DNA of 64,000 nt, taken from the NCBI GenBank assembly GCA_002310215.1, contig DBYR01000014.1, positions 102,460 to 166,459 on the forward strand, written 5' to 3'. A program made the translations under genes and the position numbers. Origin of the DNA: Bacteroidales bacterium UBA1181. GTDB lineage: Bacteria > Bacteroidota > Bacteroidia > Bacteroidales > Paludibacteraceae. Positions within the stretch are counted from its first letter, which is position 1. Each line of letters begins with the position of its first letter. The notes beneath the pieces were generated by a model. It did no database searches, was not told the origin of the DNA, and worked only from the letters and a program-made list of their open reading frames with translations. Positions 1 to 8,182 of this stretch are shown in pieces.

Positions 1-1316
1 TAGCAACTCTCCGCAAGGGTGGTGGCGGGTAGTTCAGGCGCTTGTGTCAGGCTGGTACATCCCTCGAACATGTTAGCGTAGCAATTGTTTACAAGGTAAG
101 GTGAGGGGAGTTTGGGTGCCTGTGTCAGGCTGGTGCAGCCCATGAACATGTTCGTATAGCAGCGAGAGGATAGTCCCGTGCTGGGTAGTTCGGGTGCCTG
201 CGTCAGGCTGGTGCAGCCCATGAACATGTTCGCATAGCAGCTATATCGTAGATCCGTGGCGGGTAGTACGGGCGCTTGCGTCAGGCTGGTACAACCACTG
301 AACATGTATGCGTAGCAGTTGTTGGATAGTTCTGTGTTGGGTAGCTCCGGCGCTTGTGTCAGACCGATGCAATCTCGGAACATGCTGAAATAGCAGTTTT
401 CCGCAAGGGTGGTGGCGGGTAGTTCGGGCGCTTGCGTCAGACTGTCGCAACCGCAGAACATGCTTGCGTAGCAGTTTTGAGATAGTTTTAAGGCGGGCAG
501 TTCTGGCGCTTGCGTTAGGCTGGTGCATCCATAGAACATCAACTCATAGCAGGAGAAGCTCAGGTTCATGGCGGGTAGTGCGGGCGCATGGGTGAGATTG
601 GTGCAATTGCGGAACATTTCTTGGTAGCATTGATTCGCCATGTCTGTGGCAGGCAATTCTGGCGCTGTGACGAGGCTTTCGCAGTCGGCGAACATGCTTA
701 CGTAACAGTTGTAGCTTAGTTGTGTGGCGGGCAGTTTGGGCGCTTGGGTGAGGTTGACGCACCCCTTGAACATGGAATGGTAGCAACCCGCACTCAGTTT
801 TTCTGCGGGTAATGCAGGTGCTTCTGTCAGTTGGGTACATCCTTCAAACATGGATCTATAGCATTCTCCCCCTCCTAATGTTAAGGCGGGCAGTTCTGGG
901 GCTTGTGTTAGGCTGGCGCAGCCGGCGAACAATTCAAAAAAACAATAGTCGTTCGGGATGACTACGCTTTCTCCCACGCCATCGAGCAGGCTCATCACGC
1001 TACCGCTGGCGGCGATTCGGCCGGTCATCGTGAAGCGTACTCTGTCGTAAAACCCTGTGTTGAATCCATAGGTGTTATTCCCTTTTAGCAGGCATTTGTC
1101 GCCGCTCTTTCCCAGCGTGACCACATGTTCCGTATCGAGTTTCCGCCACGTCTCACCGTTGTCCAGAGAGTATTGAATGTCCGGAATGCTCCCCATCTCT
1201 GATTCTATGCTGAACGTGGAACTATCCGACTCTGCCGTGAAGGTGAGGTAGTTGGCGGCGAAGCTGGCGCGGAAGGCGCACAATAGCATGATAAGTAATG
1301 TAATCCTTTTTAGCAT
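1..1316 (-). CDS. Secreted repeat protein with 26-residue CYxxMF/LPA repeats (partial, runs off left edge)
   Basis: The frame is open from an ATG at 1316 to the left edge, giving 438 residues with no stop. It starts with a signal peptide (MLKRITLLIMLLCAF, cleavage near FAA), then a short beta-rich domain (about residues 22-120). After that come at least 12 tandem repeats of 26 residues (78 bp) of the form CYxxMFxGCTSLTQAPELPA. Each repeat has Cys at positions 1 and about 9 and a Leu-Pro-Ala turn. This repeat type is common in secreted Bacteroidales proteins related to BspA-like leucine-rich repeats, thought to act at the cell surface; that role is family knowledge. The C-terminus, where a type IX sorting tail might sit, lies outside the window. 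The start is chosen because the signal peptide begins there. Confidence 0.85.
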   Translation of the reverse strand, partial: MLKRITLLIMLLCAFRASFAANYLTFTAESDSSTFSIESEMGSIPDIQYSLDNGETWRKLDTEHVVTLGKSGDKCLLKGNNTYGFNTGFYDRVRFTMTGRIAASGSVMSLLDGVGESVVIPNDYCFFELFAGCASLTQAPELPALTLGGGECYRSMFEGCTQLTEAPALPAEKLSAGCYHSMFKGCVNLTQAPKLPATQLSYNCYVSMFADCESLVTAPELPATDMANQCYQEMFRNCTNLTHAPALPAMNLSFSCYELMFYGCTSLTQAPELPALKLSQNCYASMFCGCDSLTQAPELPATTLAENCYFSMFRDCIGLTQAPELPNTELSNNCYAYMFSGCTSLTQAPVLPATDLRYSCYANMFMGCTSLTQAPELPSTGLSSRCYTNMFMGCTSLTQAPKLPSPYLVNNCYANMFEGCTSLTQAPELPATTLAESC

Positions 1317-1428
1317 AAACATCCTTTTAATTCGTTGTTAGTGTTAATAAGTTGTTGTCCTATATACCCTTTGTTCGACACTGTCGTTTGATTGAAAACC
1401 ATCTGTCACGTAATTTTATGAATCATGT

Positions 1429-1436
1429 CAAATTTA
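1429..1436 (-). promoter_or_regulatory. Possible -7 promoter box of the left-edge repeat protein
   Basis: The minus strand reads TAAATTTG, a full match to the Bacteroidetes -7 consensus TANNTTTG, 113 bases before the ATG at 1316. I see no clear TTTG -33 element at the usual spacing, so support is partial. Confidence 0.35.
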
Positions 1437-1516
1437 GTAATAAAAAACATTCGACCCTATTAAATTGACAATATTTTGCTCGTATGGTACTTAGTTTAAC
1501 AAAAATCGTGCGGACT

Positions 1517-1550
1517 GAAAAAAAGAAGGGGCGCATCGTCGCGTCCCTTC
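1517..1550 (-). terminator. Rho-independent terminator (minus strand)
   Basis: GAAGGGGCGC (1525-1534) pairs with GCGTCCCTTC (1541-1550) over ten pairs including one G-T wobble, with a 6-base loop. The minus strand then has an unbroken T run (1518-1524). It lies just behind the remnant reading frame that ends at 1573 and in front of the left-edge gene. Confidence 0.7.
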
Positions 1551-1572
1551 TCCTCCTGTGTGTATGGTATGA

Positions 1573-1731
1573 TTAAAGCACCACCTTGAAGCACTGCGCA
1601 TATCTCTTGACGATTAAGAGGCCATGGGCAGGCAAAGAAAAGGTGTGCGACTCGGAGGCGATCTCTCTTGCGCGAGGATTACGAGGAGAGTTCCCCGACG
1701 GAGGTCTCCATGTTCGGGTGATTGACTCCAT
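1573..1731 (-). pseudogene. Possible 3' remnant of a secreted-protein gene (sorting-tail-like end)
   Basis: On the minus strand a frame ends at a TAA at 1573 with the peptide LPAHGLLIVKRYAQCFKVVL. This resembles the last strand of a type IX sorting tail (GxYIVKV...KVIL). The stretch upstream in the same frame, rich in Pro, Arg and Ser, does not look like protein, and another frame (1679-1885) looks no better. A terminator follows directly at 1517-1550. I infer the decayed end of a T9SS cargo gene; a chance open frame cannot be excluded. Confidence 0.3.
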
Positions 1732-2077
1732 GGACCATTCTCCCGAATGAGGCCATCTCTTCCCCTGCGGTGAGGGGTAGGGGATTGGTTGCGAAGGCGT
1801 CGCGGTAAGCGTACGGCAACTCGATAATCGATGAATAATTCCTAATCATAATCCTTACCCTTTTTGTGCGATTTTTATCATTCATTTGCCGGAAGAAAAT
1901 ATTTTTTGGGGAATCCGTTGTACATATCGGATTGTTTTCCTTAAATATTCTCCATTATTATTTAAAAACAACCAAATATAATGCATTTTTTTTATATGAC
2001 GTATAAAATTGAAAAATAATATTTTTTTATTGCTTTTTGGGAAGGAATATGGGTGGAAAAAAGTGTGGAAAAACAGA
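1732..2077. other. AT-rich non-coding stretch
   Basis: I see no credible gene here. A 71-codon frame on the minus strand (1882-2097) is Phe/Lys/Ile-rich, has no domain character and runs into the neighbouring repeat element, so I treat it as chance. Confidence 0.5.
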
Positions 2078-2370
2078 GAGGGTGTATCAAAATTCAAATT
2101 TTTGATGCACCCTTTTAACTTCCTGAGAATCGAGTGAAAACTCGCAGAAACGACATTTTGGGTTTTTCGGTCAAATATTCGATTCTCACGAGCCAGGGAA
2201 CAGAGAAATCTCTGTTCACGGTGGAACCAGTTGTATTATTTGTTTAATTTTCAGAAAGATACAATTTTTTCTGAAACAAGAAAGCCCCAGCTTGTGAAAG
2301 TTAGGGCTTTCTTGTTTTTTTCTGCTTCTTTGAATACGAAAAGAGGGCATATCAATTTTGATACACCCTC
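2078..2370. mobile_element. MITE-like element with 17-bp terminal inverted repeats and internal hairpins
   Basis: The left end GAGGGTGTATCAAAATT (2078-2094) and the right end (2354-2370) are exact inverted copies over 17 bases, bounding 293 bp with no coding frame. Each end is also half of a local hairpin (2080-2112; about 2343-2370). Inside are inverted repeats TGAGAATCGA/TCGATTCTCA (2124-2133/2179-2188), GAACAGAGA/TCTCTGTTC (2198-2206/2209-2217), TTTCAGAAA/TTTCTGAAA (2249-2257/2268-2276) and a plus-strand terminator (2277-2321). No target-site duplication is clear. It may be a non-autonomous transposable element, a structured RNA gene, or a pair of terminator hairpins that share a sequence family (compare 20152-20187). 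Confidence 0.45.
2277..2321 (+). terminator. Strong plus-strand rho-independent terminator without an upstream gene
   Basis: CAAGAAAGCCC (2277-2287) pairs perfectly over 11 bp with GGGCTTTCTTG (2304-2314) and is followed by seven T. No plus-strand protein gene lies upstream, so it could end a small RNA starting within 2100-2200. Confidence 0.7.
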
Positions 2371-2404
2371 AACGGCCGTGCGTCTCTACAACGGCCGTGC
2401 GTCT
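2371..2404. repeat. Two direct copies of AACGGCCGTGCGTCT
   Basis: AACGGCCGTGCGTCT occurs at 2371-2385 and again at 2390-2404 (period 19), directly beside the right end of the element at 2370. The core ACGGCCGT is palindromic. Confidence 0.6.
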
Positions 2405-2421
2405 ATGGAATTTATGAATTT

Positions 2422-2440
2422 CCATCCGGTTCAATGCCCG
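2422..2440 (+). repeat. Dispersed 19-mer CCATCCGGTTCAATG(N)4, copy 1
   Basis: CCATCCGGTTCAATGCCCG lies 9 bases past the stop codon of the large leucine-rich-repeat gene. The same 15-base core recurs at 7316-7334 (same strand) and 8127-8145 (opposite strand). Confidence 0.6.
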
Positions 2441-2449
2441 TCCGGTTCA

Positions 2450-5400
2450 TCATTTGCCCCTACGTACGATCACCTTAACCCCGCACACGATGTACACGCC
2501 TTCCCGTAGGCCATCCACCGTGGTGAGCCCCTCCGTGTAGGCGACGCTCGCGACCGCCTTGCCGTGTAGGTCGTAGAGGGTGGCTTTCCCTGCGTGTGCC
2601 GAGCGGATGTAAATGGTTCCGTCTACCGCATAGACGGAGATTCCGTCAGGTGTGGTGCGGCGCACGTCTGGAAGGCTGACCGACGTGTGGGTAGGTTGTA
2701 GTTTAGGATATCCGTCCACCTCGTCGCGCACCCAACGGGCGAAGACGATCTCAGACTGTGCGGCGTTCATGGAGTCCACCCAAGCGTTCATGTCCGCCAG
2801 GAAGGCATCCGACTTGATGTAGTCCGTCGAGGTTTTTGTCACGCCTTCCCTCTCATTATCATAATTGCATATCACAGAATCTGTGAAACAACGGACACAT
2901 CGTTCGACTTGGCAGAAAGGACCGGTTTCTTTTTCTTGAGGATATTCATATCTTTTATCCCACGTTATGAGGGCGGAGGAATAACAGTTCTCTAATTCCG
3001 AAGTTCCATGATTATAAGAAGCAATAGCGGCAGCTTGCCATTCGCTTCCCACCACTCCGAGGTTGTAGCAATTCATGACTTTTAAGGTCCCTTCCCCATA
3101 TGCGAGCATTGATGCCGCCCCATAATCGGAATAGCCATACAGTTCCGCTTCACTTCCGCAGTTCAGGATGGTTGTATTCTCGGCCGAGGCCACAATGGCG
3201 GAAACGCAATAACCAGTGATACGGGAATTCTTCACCACGACATTCTGTATGGTGGCATTTTTTGTATTCCCGAACAATCCTCTATCCCAATGGATGCCTT
3301 CTTTATCTGGTGAATCTATGTCATATAAATGCTCGATTGAATGCCCGGCACCATCGAAAACTCCTTCGAAAGCTATATAATCTCCTCTGTTTTTATAAAC
3401 TCCGATAGGAATCCAAACGCTATCCTTGCACTCTTGGCTGAGGTCGATGTCGTTCGCCAGACGTCCGTTGATGGCTACTGCTCCTTCGTTCACCACATCG
3501 CGGAATTTCGCCAGTTCCGCCCCGTTGTGGATGAGGTAGAAGCCATCATCGTCCCGCTCCAGGAAGTTCGGATCTGTTATTTGTGAAACAGCGACGGTGG
3601 TGTCGCTCACGATGTTCTTTCCGTCGAAGTCATTTGAGAAGACATAGGTGCATCCATCGACTGGACAAACCGGCAAGTCGATGGTGCCATCCAATGAAAC
3701 GTCTATATTGTTCACTTTCCCCGTAAAGCGTACGATATAGCCTTGCGTCGGTTGCAGGTTCACACCCTCAAAGCGAGGAAATCCGTCCTCTCCCTGTACC
3801 CACGGAAGCAATGGAATTGTATCTTCTATTGTCCCCGCGTAGTATGTATATGTCTTCGGATATTGTGCGACATACTTGTTCAGCGAATCAGTCACCGCTC
3901 CGGAAAGGAATGCGCTGGAATCCATTTGCTGGACGTTCTCCCCATCAAATAGGTTGATGCCCTCTATCTTTAGGTTGAAGCAACTTTTGTATGCCTCATA
4001 GATGGAATAGCCTGGCTTCGTTATAACTGCTGCATTATAGCAATTCTCTGGATTGCAACAACAACTCATTCCGATTCCTTTCGCTGTACCACCCATGCAA
4101 ACAATTTTTCCTCTGTTGTAACAATTGATAGGTTCTTGAGCACATATTCCATCTGCTTTACCTTCACCTCCAACTACTAATCCATAATTGCTGCAATTGA
4201 TCAAGAAGCAGCCTTTCCCGTATAAGTTTAATCCTCCTGCATCTCTGGAACCGACAACAACTCCCTTAAAGTGACAGTTCCTTAGAATGGCTCCTTCAGA
4301 GAATGTTATTCCAGCTGCATCGGTTCCTTTCACATAGGCATTCTTTACGGTTAAATTCTCTACATGCCAGCTTTTAAATAGTGACACCTTATAACCTGGC
4401 TTGTTGATATATAGGTTAGAGATGGTATGATTCCCTCCATCGAACATGGCATTGCCGAGATCTAGAGTTTCCCAGTTGACAATTTCACCATTGATGATGC
4501 CGCAGATTGGGCTGAGGTCGATGTCGGCGTCAAGCCTTCCGTTCGGGTGGTATCCTTTGTTGTTTATATCCCTATATGTTAAGAATTCTTGCAGGTTGTG
4601 GATGACATGGAAATCTTTGATGATGAGGATGGTGCCATTCTCCGTTTGATAGTAAATGGTGTCTATGCCACTGAATGCGTTATTCCCAATGGAGGTGACG
4701 GACACTGGAATTGTCAGAGAGGATATGCCCGTGCAACCGCTGAATGCGTTATTCCCTATGGAAATGATTGAATCGGGGAGGGTGACGGATATCAGTTTTG
4801 TGTTTCCGTTGAATACGTTGTCACCGATGGTTTTTACTTGTTCTGGGATGACAACGACAGAGTCTGACCCTGTGTAAACGGCTATTTTCGTCTTTCCTTC
4901 GTCTGTGTAGATGTAGTCACCGTCGATATAACCTTTAATATGCTCTTTTGCGCCCCAAGGGCTACCTGTGGCTGTTCCTGCGTAATAGACAGTCTCAGAT
5001 CCGTTGAAAGTGTTCGCGTCAATGGAGGTGACGGAGTTAGGAATGATAACAATTGCGTTTTCACCTAAGTATGCAACTAATTTCGTTTTCTCTTCGTCCG
5101 CATATACGAAGTCTCCATCGAAGATCGTCCCTTTAATGTGCCGTTTTGCGCCCCAAGGGCTACCTGTGGCGGATCCGTAATAGTCGATGGCGTCTATGCC
5201 ATAGAATGCTGCCTTGCCGATATTTGTGACCGATTCCGGAATGGTAACCTTGGCCACTTCCGTATTGTTGTAGAATGCGCTGTCATTGATGATTTTCACT
5301 TGGTCAGGGATGATGACAACAGAGTCCGAGCCCGTATATTTAAGCAGACTTTCTTTCCCCAAGTCTGCATACGTGAAGTCTCCGTCAACAATGTAACACC

Positions 5401-7051
5401 TATGTTTGGCACCCCAAGGAGAGCCTGTGCTAATTCCCCCATAGTAGATGCTGTCTACATTATAGAACGCAGAACTCCCTATGGAAGTAACAGAATTCTG
5501 GATGATGACGGATGTCAGTTCGCTACAATCATAGAACGCATAGCTTCCTATGGATGTGACGGAATTCGGGATGTTGACGGATTTCAGTTCGCTACAATTA
5601 TAGAACGCATAGCTTCCTATGGATGTGATGGAATCCGGGATGATTACGGATGCCAGTTTGTAACAGAAGCAGAATGTATAAGCCTCTATGGATTTGATGG
5701 AATTCGGGATGGTGACTGATGTCAGACTTGTACATTCATAAAATGCACGTTTCCCTATGGATATTACGGAGTCCGGGATGGTGACGGACGTCAGGCTTGT
5801 ACAGTTATAGAACGCAGAATCTCCTATGGAAGTGACGGAGGTCGGAATGATGACGGAGGTCATGTTGGTATTCTTTTTGAAGGCGTTGTTACCAATCGTA
5901 GTCACTGAGTTAGGAATGGTAACAACAGAGTCAGTGCCTATGTATACAACTAATTTCGTCTTCGATTCGTCCGCATAGACAAATCCTTCGTCGATTACGT
6001 TTCCTTTAATATGTTTTTTTGCGCTCCATGGGCTACCTGAGGCTGTTCCTGTGTAATAGACTGTCTCAAATCCGTTGAAAGTTTTCGCATCGATGGAGGT
6101 GACGGAGTTAGGAATGATAACATCAACGTCTTTACCTAAGTAGGCAGCTAATTGAGTCTTCGCTTCGTCCGCATAGATGAAGTCGCCATCGATAAAGGCT
6201 CTTTTAATATGCCTTTTTGCGCCCCATGGGCTACCAGAGGCTGTTCCTGCGTAACAGACGGTTTCAAATCCGTTGAAAACGTTCTCGTCAATGGAGGTGA
6301 TGGAGTCCGAAATAGTGACAACAGAATCAGAGCCTCTATATGCGACCAATATTGTTTTCTGCTCGTCCCTATAGACAAAGTCGCCATCGAAAACTGATCC
6401 ACGAATGAGATGTTTTGCTCCCCAATCGGTGGCTATTGCATCTCCTCCATAATAGAGAGTGTCTGTTCCACCGAATGCTGCGCCACCAACGTAGGTGACA
6501 CTATTGGGTATAATGACGGATTTTAAGCCGTCAAAATCAAAACAACTAGAAAATGCAAATGATCCAATAGAAGTAACAGAATTTGGAATTTCAATGGATC
6601 TCAAGGGGCAGCATCGAAATGCTGAGTTGCCGATTCCTGTGACGGAATTGGGAATGTTGATGGATTCAAGGGAGGAACCATAGAAGGCTTTATCACCGAT
6701 ATAAACGATGGATTCGGGTAAAACGACGGATATTATCCCACTGCAATTTTCGAATGTTCTACTGCCAATGGCCTTGAAGGTTGGGGGAATGGTAACTGAA
6801 AACGATCCTGTACAATCTCTAAAAGCGTTGTCTAGTAAATGATTGACAGAGTATTCAATTCCGTTGTGTTCAACCTTTTCTGGTATCGTAATGTCCTTTG
6901 TGATGTTTTTTTTCGGCGCTCCTACGGACACAATGTGCTCGACTGAATCTATTACTACGTATGTAAGATTATCAACATAAAAAACCTCATTTGCCGCCAT
7001 TGCAGGCAGAACAAAAAAGAACCATGCCAGCCAGCAGAACAGGTGGCGCAT
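2450..7051 (-). CDS. BspA-like leucine-rich-repeat surface protein with GLUG-like region and sorting tail
   Basis: The protein has 1533 residues from the ATG at 7051, chosen over 7111 because a signal peptide (MRHLFCWLAW to AMA) begins there. Residues about 45-800 are LRR_5/BspA-type repeats (IPNSVTSIGxxAFxxC). They are interrupted by at least six copies of a longer block with GSPWGAKxHIKG and GDFVYADExKTKLVAY. Residues about 800-1450 hold two regions with DIDLS...FDGxxHTISNLY motifs typical of GLUG-like repeats. The last 70 residues (GKATLYDLHGKAV...LREGVYIV) look like a type A sorting tail, so I infer export by the type IX system to the cell surface. BspA-like proteins often bind host or matrix proteins; the ligand here is unknown. 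A well-formed promoter lies at 7214-7245. Confidence 0.88.
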   Translation of the reverse strand: MRHLFCWLAWFFFVLPAMAANEVFYVDNLTYVVIDSVEHIVSVGAPKKNITKDITIPEKVEHNGIEYSVNHLLDNAFRDCTGSFSVTIPPTFKAIGSRTFENCSGIISVVLPESIVYIGDKAFYGSSLESINIPNSVTGIGNSAFRCCPLRSIEIPNSVTSIGSFAFSSCFDFDGLKSVIIPNSVTYVGGAAFGGTDTLYYGGDAIATDWGAKHLIRGSVFDGDFVYRDEQKTILVAYRGSDSVVTISDSITSIDENVFNGFETVCYAGTASGSPWGAKRHIKRAFIDGDFIYADEAKTQLAAYLGKDVDVIIPNSVTSIDAKTFNGFETVYYTGTASGSPWSAKKHIKGNVIDEGFVYADESKTKLVVYIGTDSVVTIPNSVTTIGNNAFKKNTNMTSVIIPTSVTSIGDSAFYNCTSLTSVTIPDSVISIGKRAFYECTSLTSVTIPNSIKSIEAYTFCFCYKLASVIIPDSITSIGSYAFYNCSELKSVNIPNSVTSIGSYAFYDCSELTSVIIQNSVTSIGSSAFYNVDSIYYGGISTGSPWGAKHRCYIVDGDFTYADLGKESLLKYTGSDSVVIIPDQVKIINDSAFYNNTEVAKVTIPESVTNIGKAAFYGIDAIDYYGSATGSPWGAKRHIKGTIFDGDFVYADEEKTKLVAYLGENAIVIIPNSVTSIDANTFNGSETVYYAGTATGSPWGAKEHIKGYIDGDYIYTDEGKTKIAVYTGSDSVVVIPEQVKTIGDNVFNGNTKLISVTLPDSIISIGNNAFSGCTGISSLTIPVSVTSIGNNAFSGIDTIYYQTENGTILIIKDFHVIHNLQEFLTYRDINNKGYHPNGRLDADIDLSPICGIINGEIVNWETLDLGNAMFDGGNHTISNLYINKPGYKVSLFKSWHVENLTVKNAYVKGTDAAGITFSEGAILRNCHFKGVVVGSRDAGGLNLYGKGCFLINCSNYGLVVGGEGKADGICAQEPINCYNRGKIVCMGGTAKGIGMSCCCNPENCYNAAVITKPGYSIYEAYKSCFNLKIEGINLFDGENVQQMDSSAFLSGAVTDSLNKYVAQYPKTYTYYAGTIEDTIPLLPWVQGEDGFPRFEGVNLQPTQGYIVRFTGKVNNIDVSLDGTIDLPVCPVDGCTYVFSNDFDGKNIVSDTTVAVSQITDPNFLERDDDGFYLIHNGAELAKFRDVVNEGAVAINGRLANDIDLSQECKDSVWIPIGVYKNRGDYIAFEGVFDGAGHSIEHLYDIDSPDKEGIHWDRGLFGNTKNATIQNVVVKNSRITGYCVSAIVASAENTTILNCGSEAELYGYSDYGAASMLAYGEGTLKVMNCYNLGVVGSEWQAAAIASYNHGTSELENCYSSALITWDKRYEYPQEKETGPFCQVERCVRCFTDSVICNYDNEREGVTKTSTDYIKSDAFLADMNAWVDSMNAAQSEIVFARWVRDEVDGYPKLQPTHTSVSLPDVRRTTPDGISVYAVDGTIYIRSAHAGKATLYDLHGKAVASVAYTEGLTTVDGLREGVYIVCGVKVIVRRGK

Positions 7052-7213
7052 TGCCCTTTTTGTAACTGTATCCTTCCTATCGAACCATGTGATCGTGAAA
7101 AAATGTCTCATACCATTCGTTTTTTGACAGGCCCTGAATTTTTATCCTTCCCGGCAACCGCTGGAACCTACATGCCCATTGCCGAAATCCGTCCATATAT
7201 TGAATCGACTCGA

Positions 7214-7245
7214 CAAATATATCATTATTCCAATATGATTGCAAA
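7214..7245 (-). promoter_or_regulatory. Bacteroidetes-type promoter of the leucine-rich-repeat gene
   Basis: On the minus strand TTTG (7242-7245), a 20-base spacer and TATATTTG (7214-7221) match the primary sigma-factor consensus TTTG-N19-21-TANNTTTG exactly. Transcription would start near 7207, about 155 bases before the ATG at 7051. Confidence 0.7.
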
Positions 7246-7315
7246 ATATTGGTGTATAAATTTTATTTTACGGCTTGGTTGTTGATAAATGTGATGGCGT
7301 GGGATTTTTGAATGG

Positions 7316-7334
7316 CCATCCGGTTCAATGTCCG
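7316..7334 (+). repeat. Dispersed 19-mer CCATCCGGTTCAATG(N)4, copy 2
   Basis: CCATCCGGTTCAATGTCCG lies just past the stop of the 113-residue membrane protein gene, within the gap before the large repeat protein. See copies at 2422 and 8127. Confidence 0.6.
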
Positions 7335-7356
7335 CCTCGTAGGGGCAACACATTAT

Positions 7357-7698
7357 CTAGCCCAACGGTTCGGCGTCCATCCAGCCATAGAGGCAGAAAC
7401 CCAGCATCAAGGCACCTAAGAAGGGATATCCCTTGGAGGTGAAGTAGATGGCCAATAGTTGGATGACCGCGGTCAGTATCAGTTTCCAGAAGATGGTGCC
7501 GTTCTCAGGGTTGCCCGGATTCACGTCCTCCTCCAGCGGGAGGTAGTTTTGGCTTGTCACCCAGGCTACGGCGATCAAGCCTACCGAGCAGAAGAACGAT
7601 AGCCATGGGTTGTCGATCATATGGCCAACCACGAACAGGCTGACGGCGACAACCAACAGTAGGATGATGTTTAGCATGCTTTTTCTTTTTAGGTCCAT
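7357..7698 (-). CDS. Small membrane protein, unknown family
   Basis: This 113-residue protein has a short basic start (MDLKRKS) and about four hydrophobic segments (residues about 9-25, 31-46, 69-86, 90-106). I recognise no family. It resembles the next protein upstream (7724-8083) in size, in segment layout and in a late motif (PFLGALMLGFCLYGWM here, PLAGALVLGVSVFVWL there), so the two are probably paralogues from a tandem duplication. The two genes are 25 bp apart and likely co-transcribed. Confidence 0.65.
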   Translation of the reverse strand: MDLKRKSMLNIILLLVVAVSLFVVGHMIDNPWLSFFCSVGLIAVAWVTSQNYLPLEEDVNPGNPENGTIFWKLILTAVIQLLAIYFTSKGYPFLGALMLGFCLYGWMDAEPLG

Positions 7699-7723
7699 TA
7701 CTATAGGGGATTGGATGGTGGGG

Positions 7724-8083
7724 TTATAACTTCGTCCAGATGAGCCGTTTGGCGAAGTAGAGGATGAGCAGGATCATGGTGACCCGCAAAACAGCGTCGG
7801 GCTCGTTGTTCCTCATGCAGATGTAGAAGACGATCGTCAGCACAATCGCCTTGACGATGCTGAAGATCGCATCGAAACCAGCCGCCATGCCGTCGCCCGC
7901 CGGGTCGCTATTAAAATCCCGAGGGGTTATTGTCAGCCAGACGAATACGCTTACGCCGAGCACCAATGCGCCTGCGAGGGGACTCCACCTCGACGCGAAA
8001 TAGACGGCGGTCAACAGTAGGAGGCCGATGACTATTAATAACAGATATACTATTATGTTTTCTTTTGTGCTTTTTGATCTCAT
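7724..8083 (-). CDS. Small membrane protein, likely paralogue of the neighbour at 7357-7698
   Basis: This 119-residue protein starts MRSKSTKENIIVY and has about four membrane segments (residues about 10-27, 30-50, 70-88, 95-112). A short polar loop (TPRDFNSDPAGDGM) sits between the second and third. No catalytic motif is visible and I do not recognise the family. It is the upstream gene of a pair with 7357-7698 and lies downstream of a Fur-type regulator, separated by 99 bp that contain a dispersed repeat. A link to metal homeostasis would only be a guess from position. Confidence 0.65.
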   Translation of the reverse strand: MRSKSTKENIIVYLLLIVIGLLLLTAVYFASRWSPLAGALVLGVSVFVWLTITPRDFNSDPAGDGMAAGFDAIFSIVKAIVLTIVFYICMRNNEPDAVLRVTMILLILYFAKRLIWTKL

Positions 8084-8126
8084 TGTCGTGCGAATTGCCG
8101 TGAATTATGGAGTGGATATTTCAGGG

Positions 8127-8145
8127 CGAACATTGAACCGGATGG
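8127..8145 (-). repeat. Dispersed 19-mer CCATCCGGTTCAATG(N)4, copy 3 (inverted)
   Basis: On the minus strand this reads CCATCCGGTTCAATGTTCG. It sits in the gap between the Fur-family gene and the 119-residue membrane protein gene. Confidence 0.6.
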
Positions 8146-8182
8146 GTAGGATTGACAACATCGAACCATCGTTTCAAAATCC

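Noticed and set aside
241..840. Two His/Arg/Thr-rich minus-strand frames (241-528 and 544-840)
   Set aside because: They are alternative frames of the 78-bp repeats; the real frame is the one open from 1316 to the left edge with CYxxMF repeats.
1..940. Regular 78-bp repeats that at first resemble a CRISPR array
   Set aside because: The repeats are contiguous with no unique spacers and translate into 26-residue protein repeats; no cas genes are present.
1882..2097. 71-codon minus-strand frame
   Set aside because: Phe/Lys-rich low-complexity translation of AT-rich DNA that runs into a hairpin; no start context or domain.
5138..5719. 193-codon plus-strand frame opposite the large leucine-rich-repeat gene
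   Set aside because: It mirrors the repeat units of the minus-strand gene, which has a signal peptide, domains and a sorting tail; the antisense frame has none.
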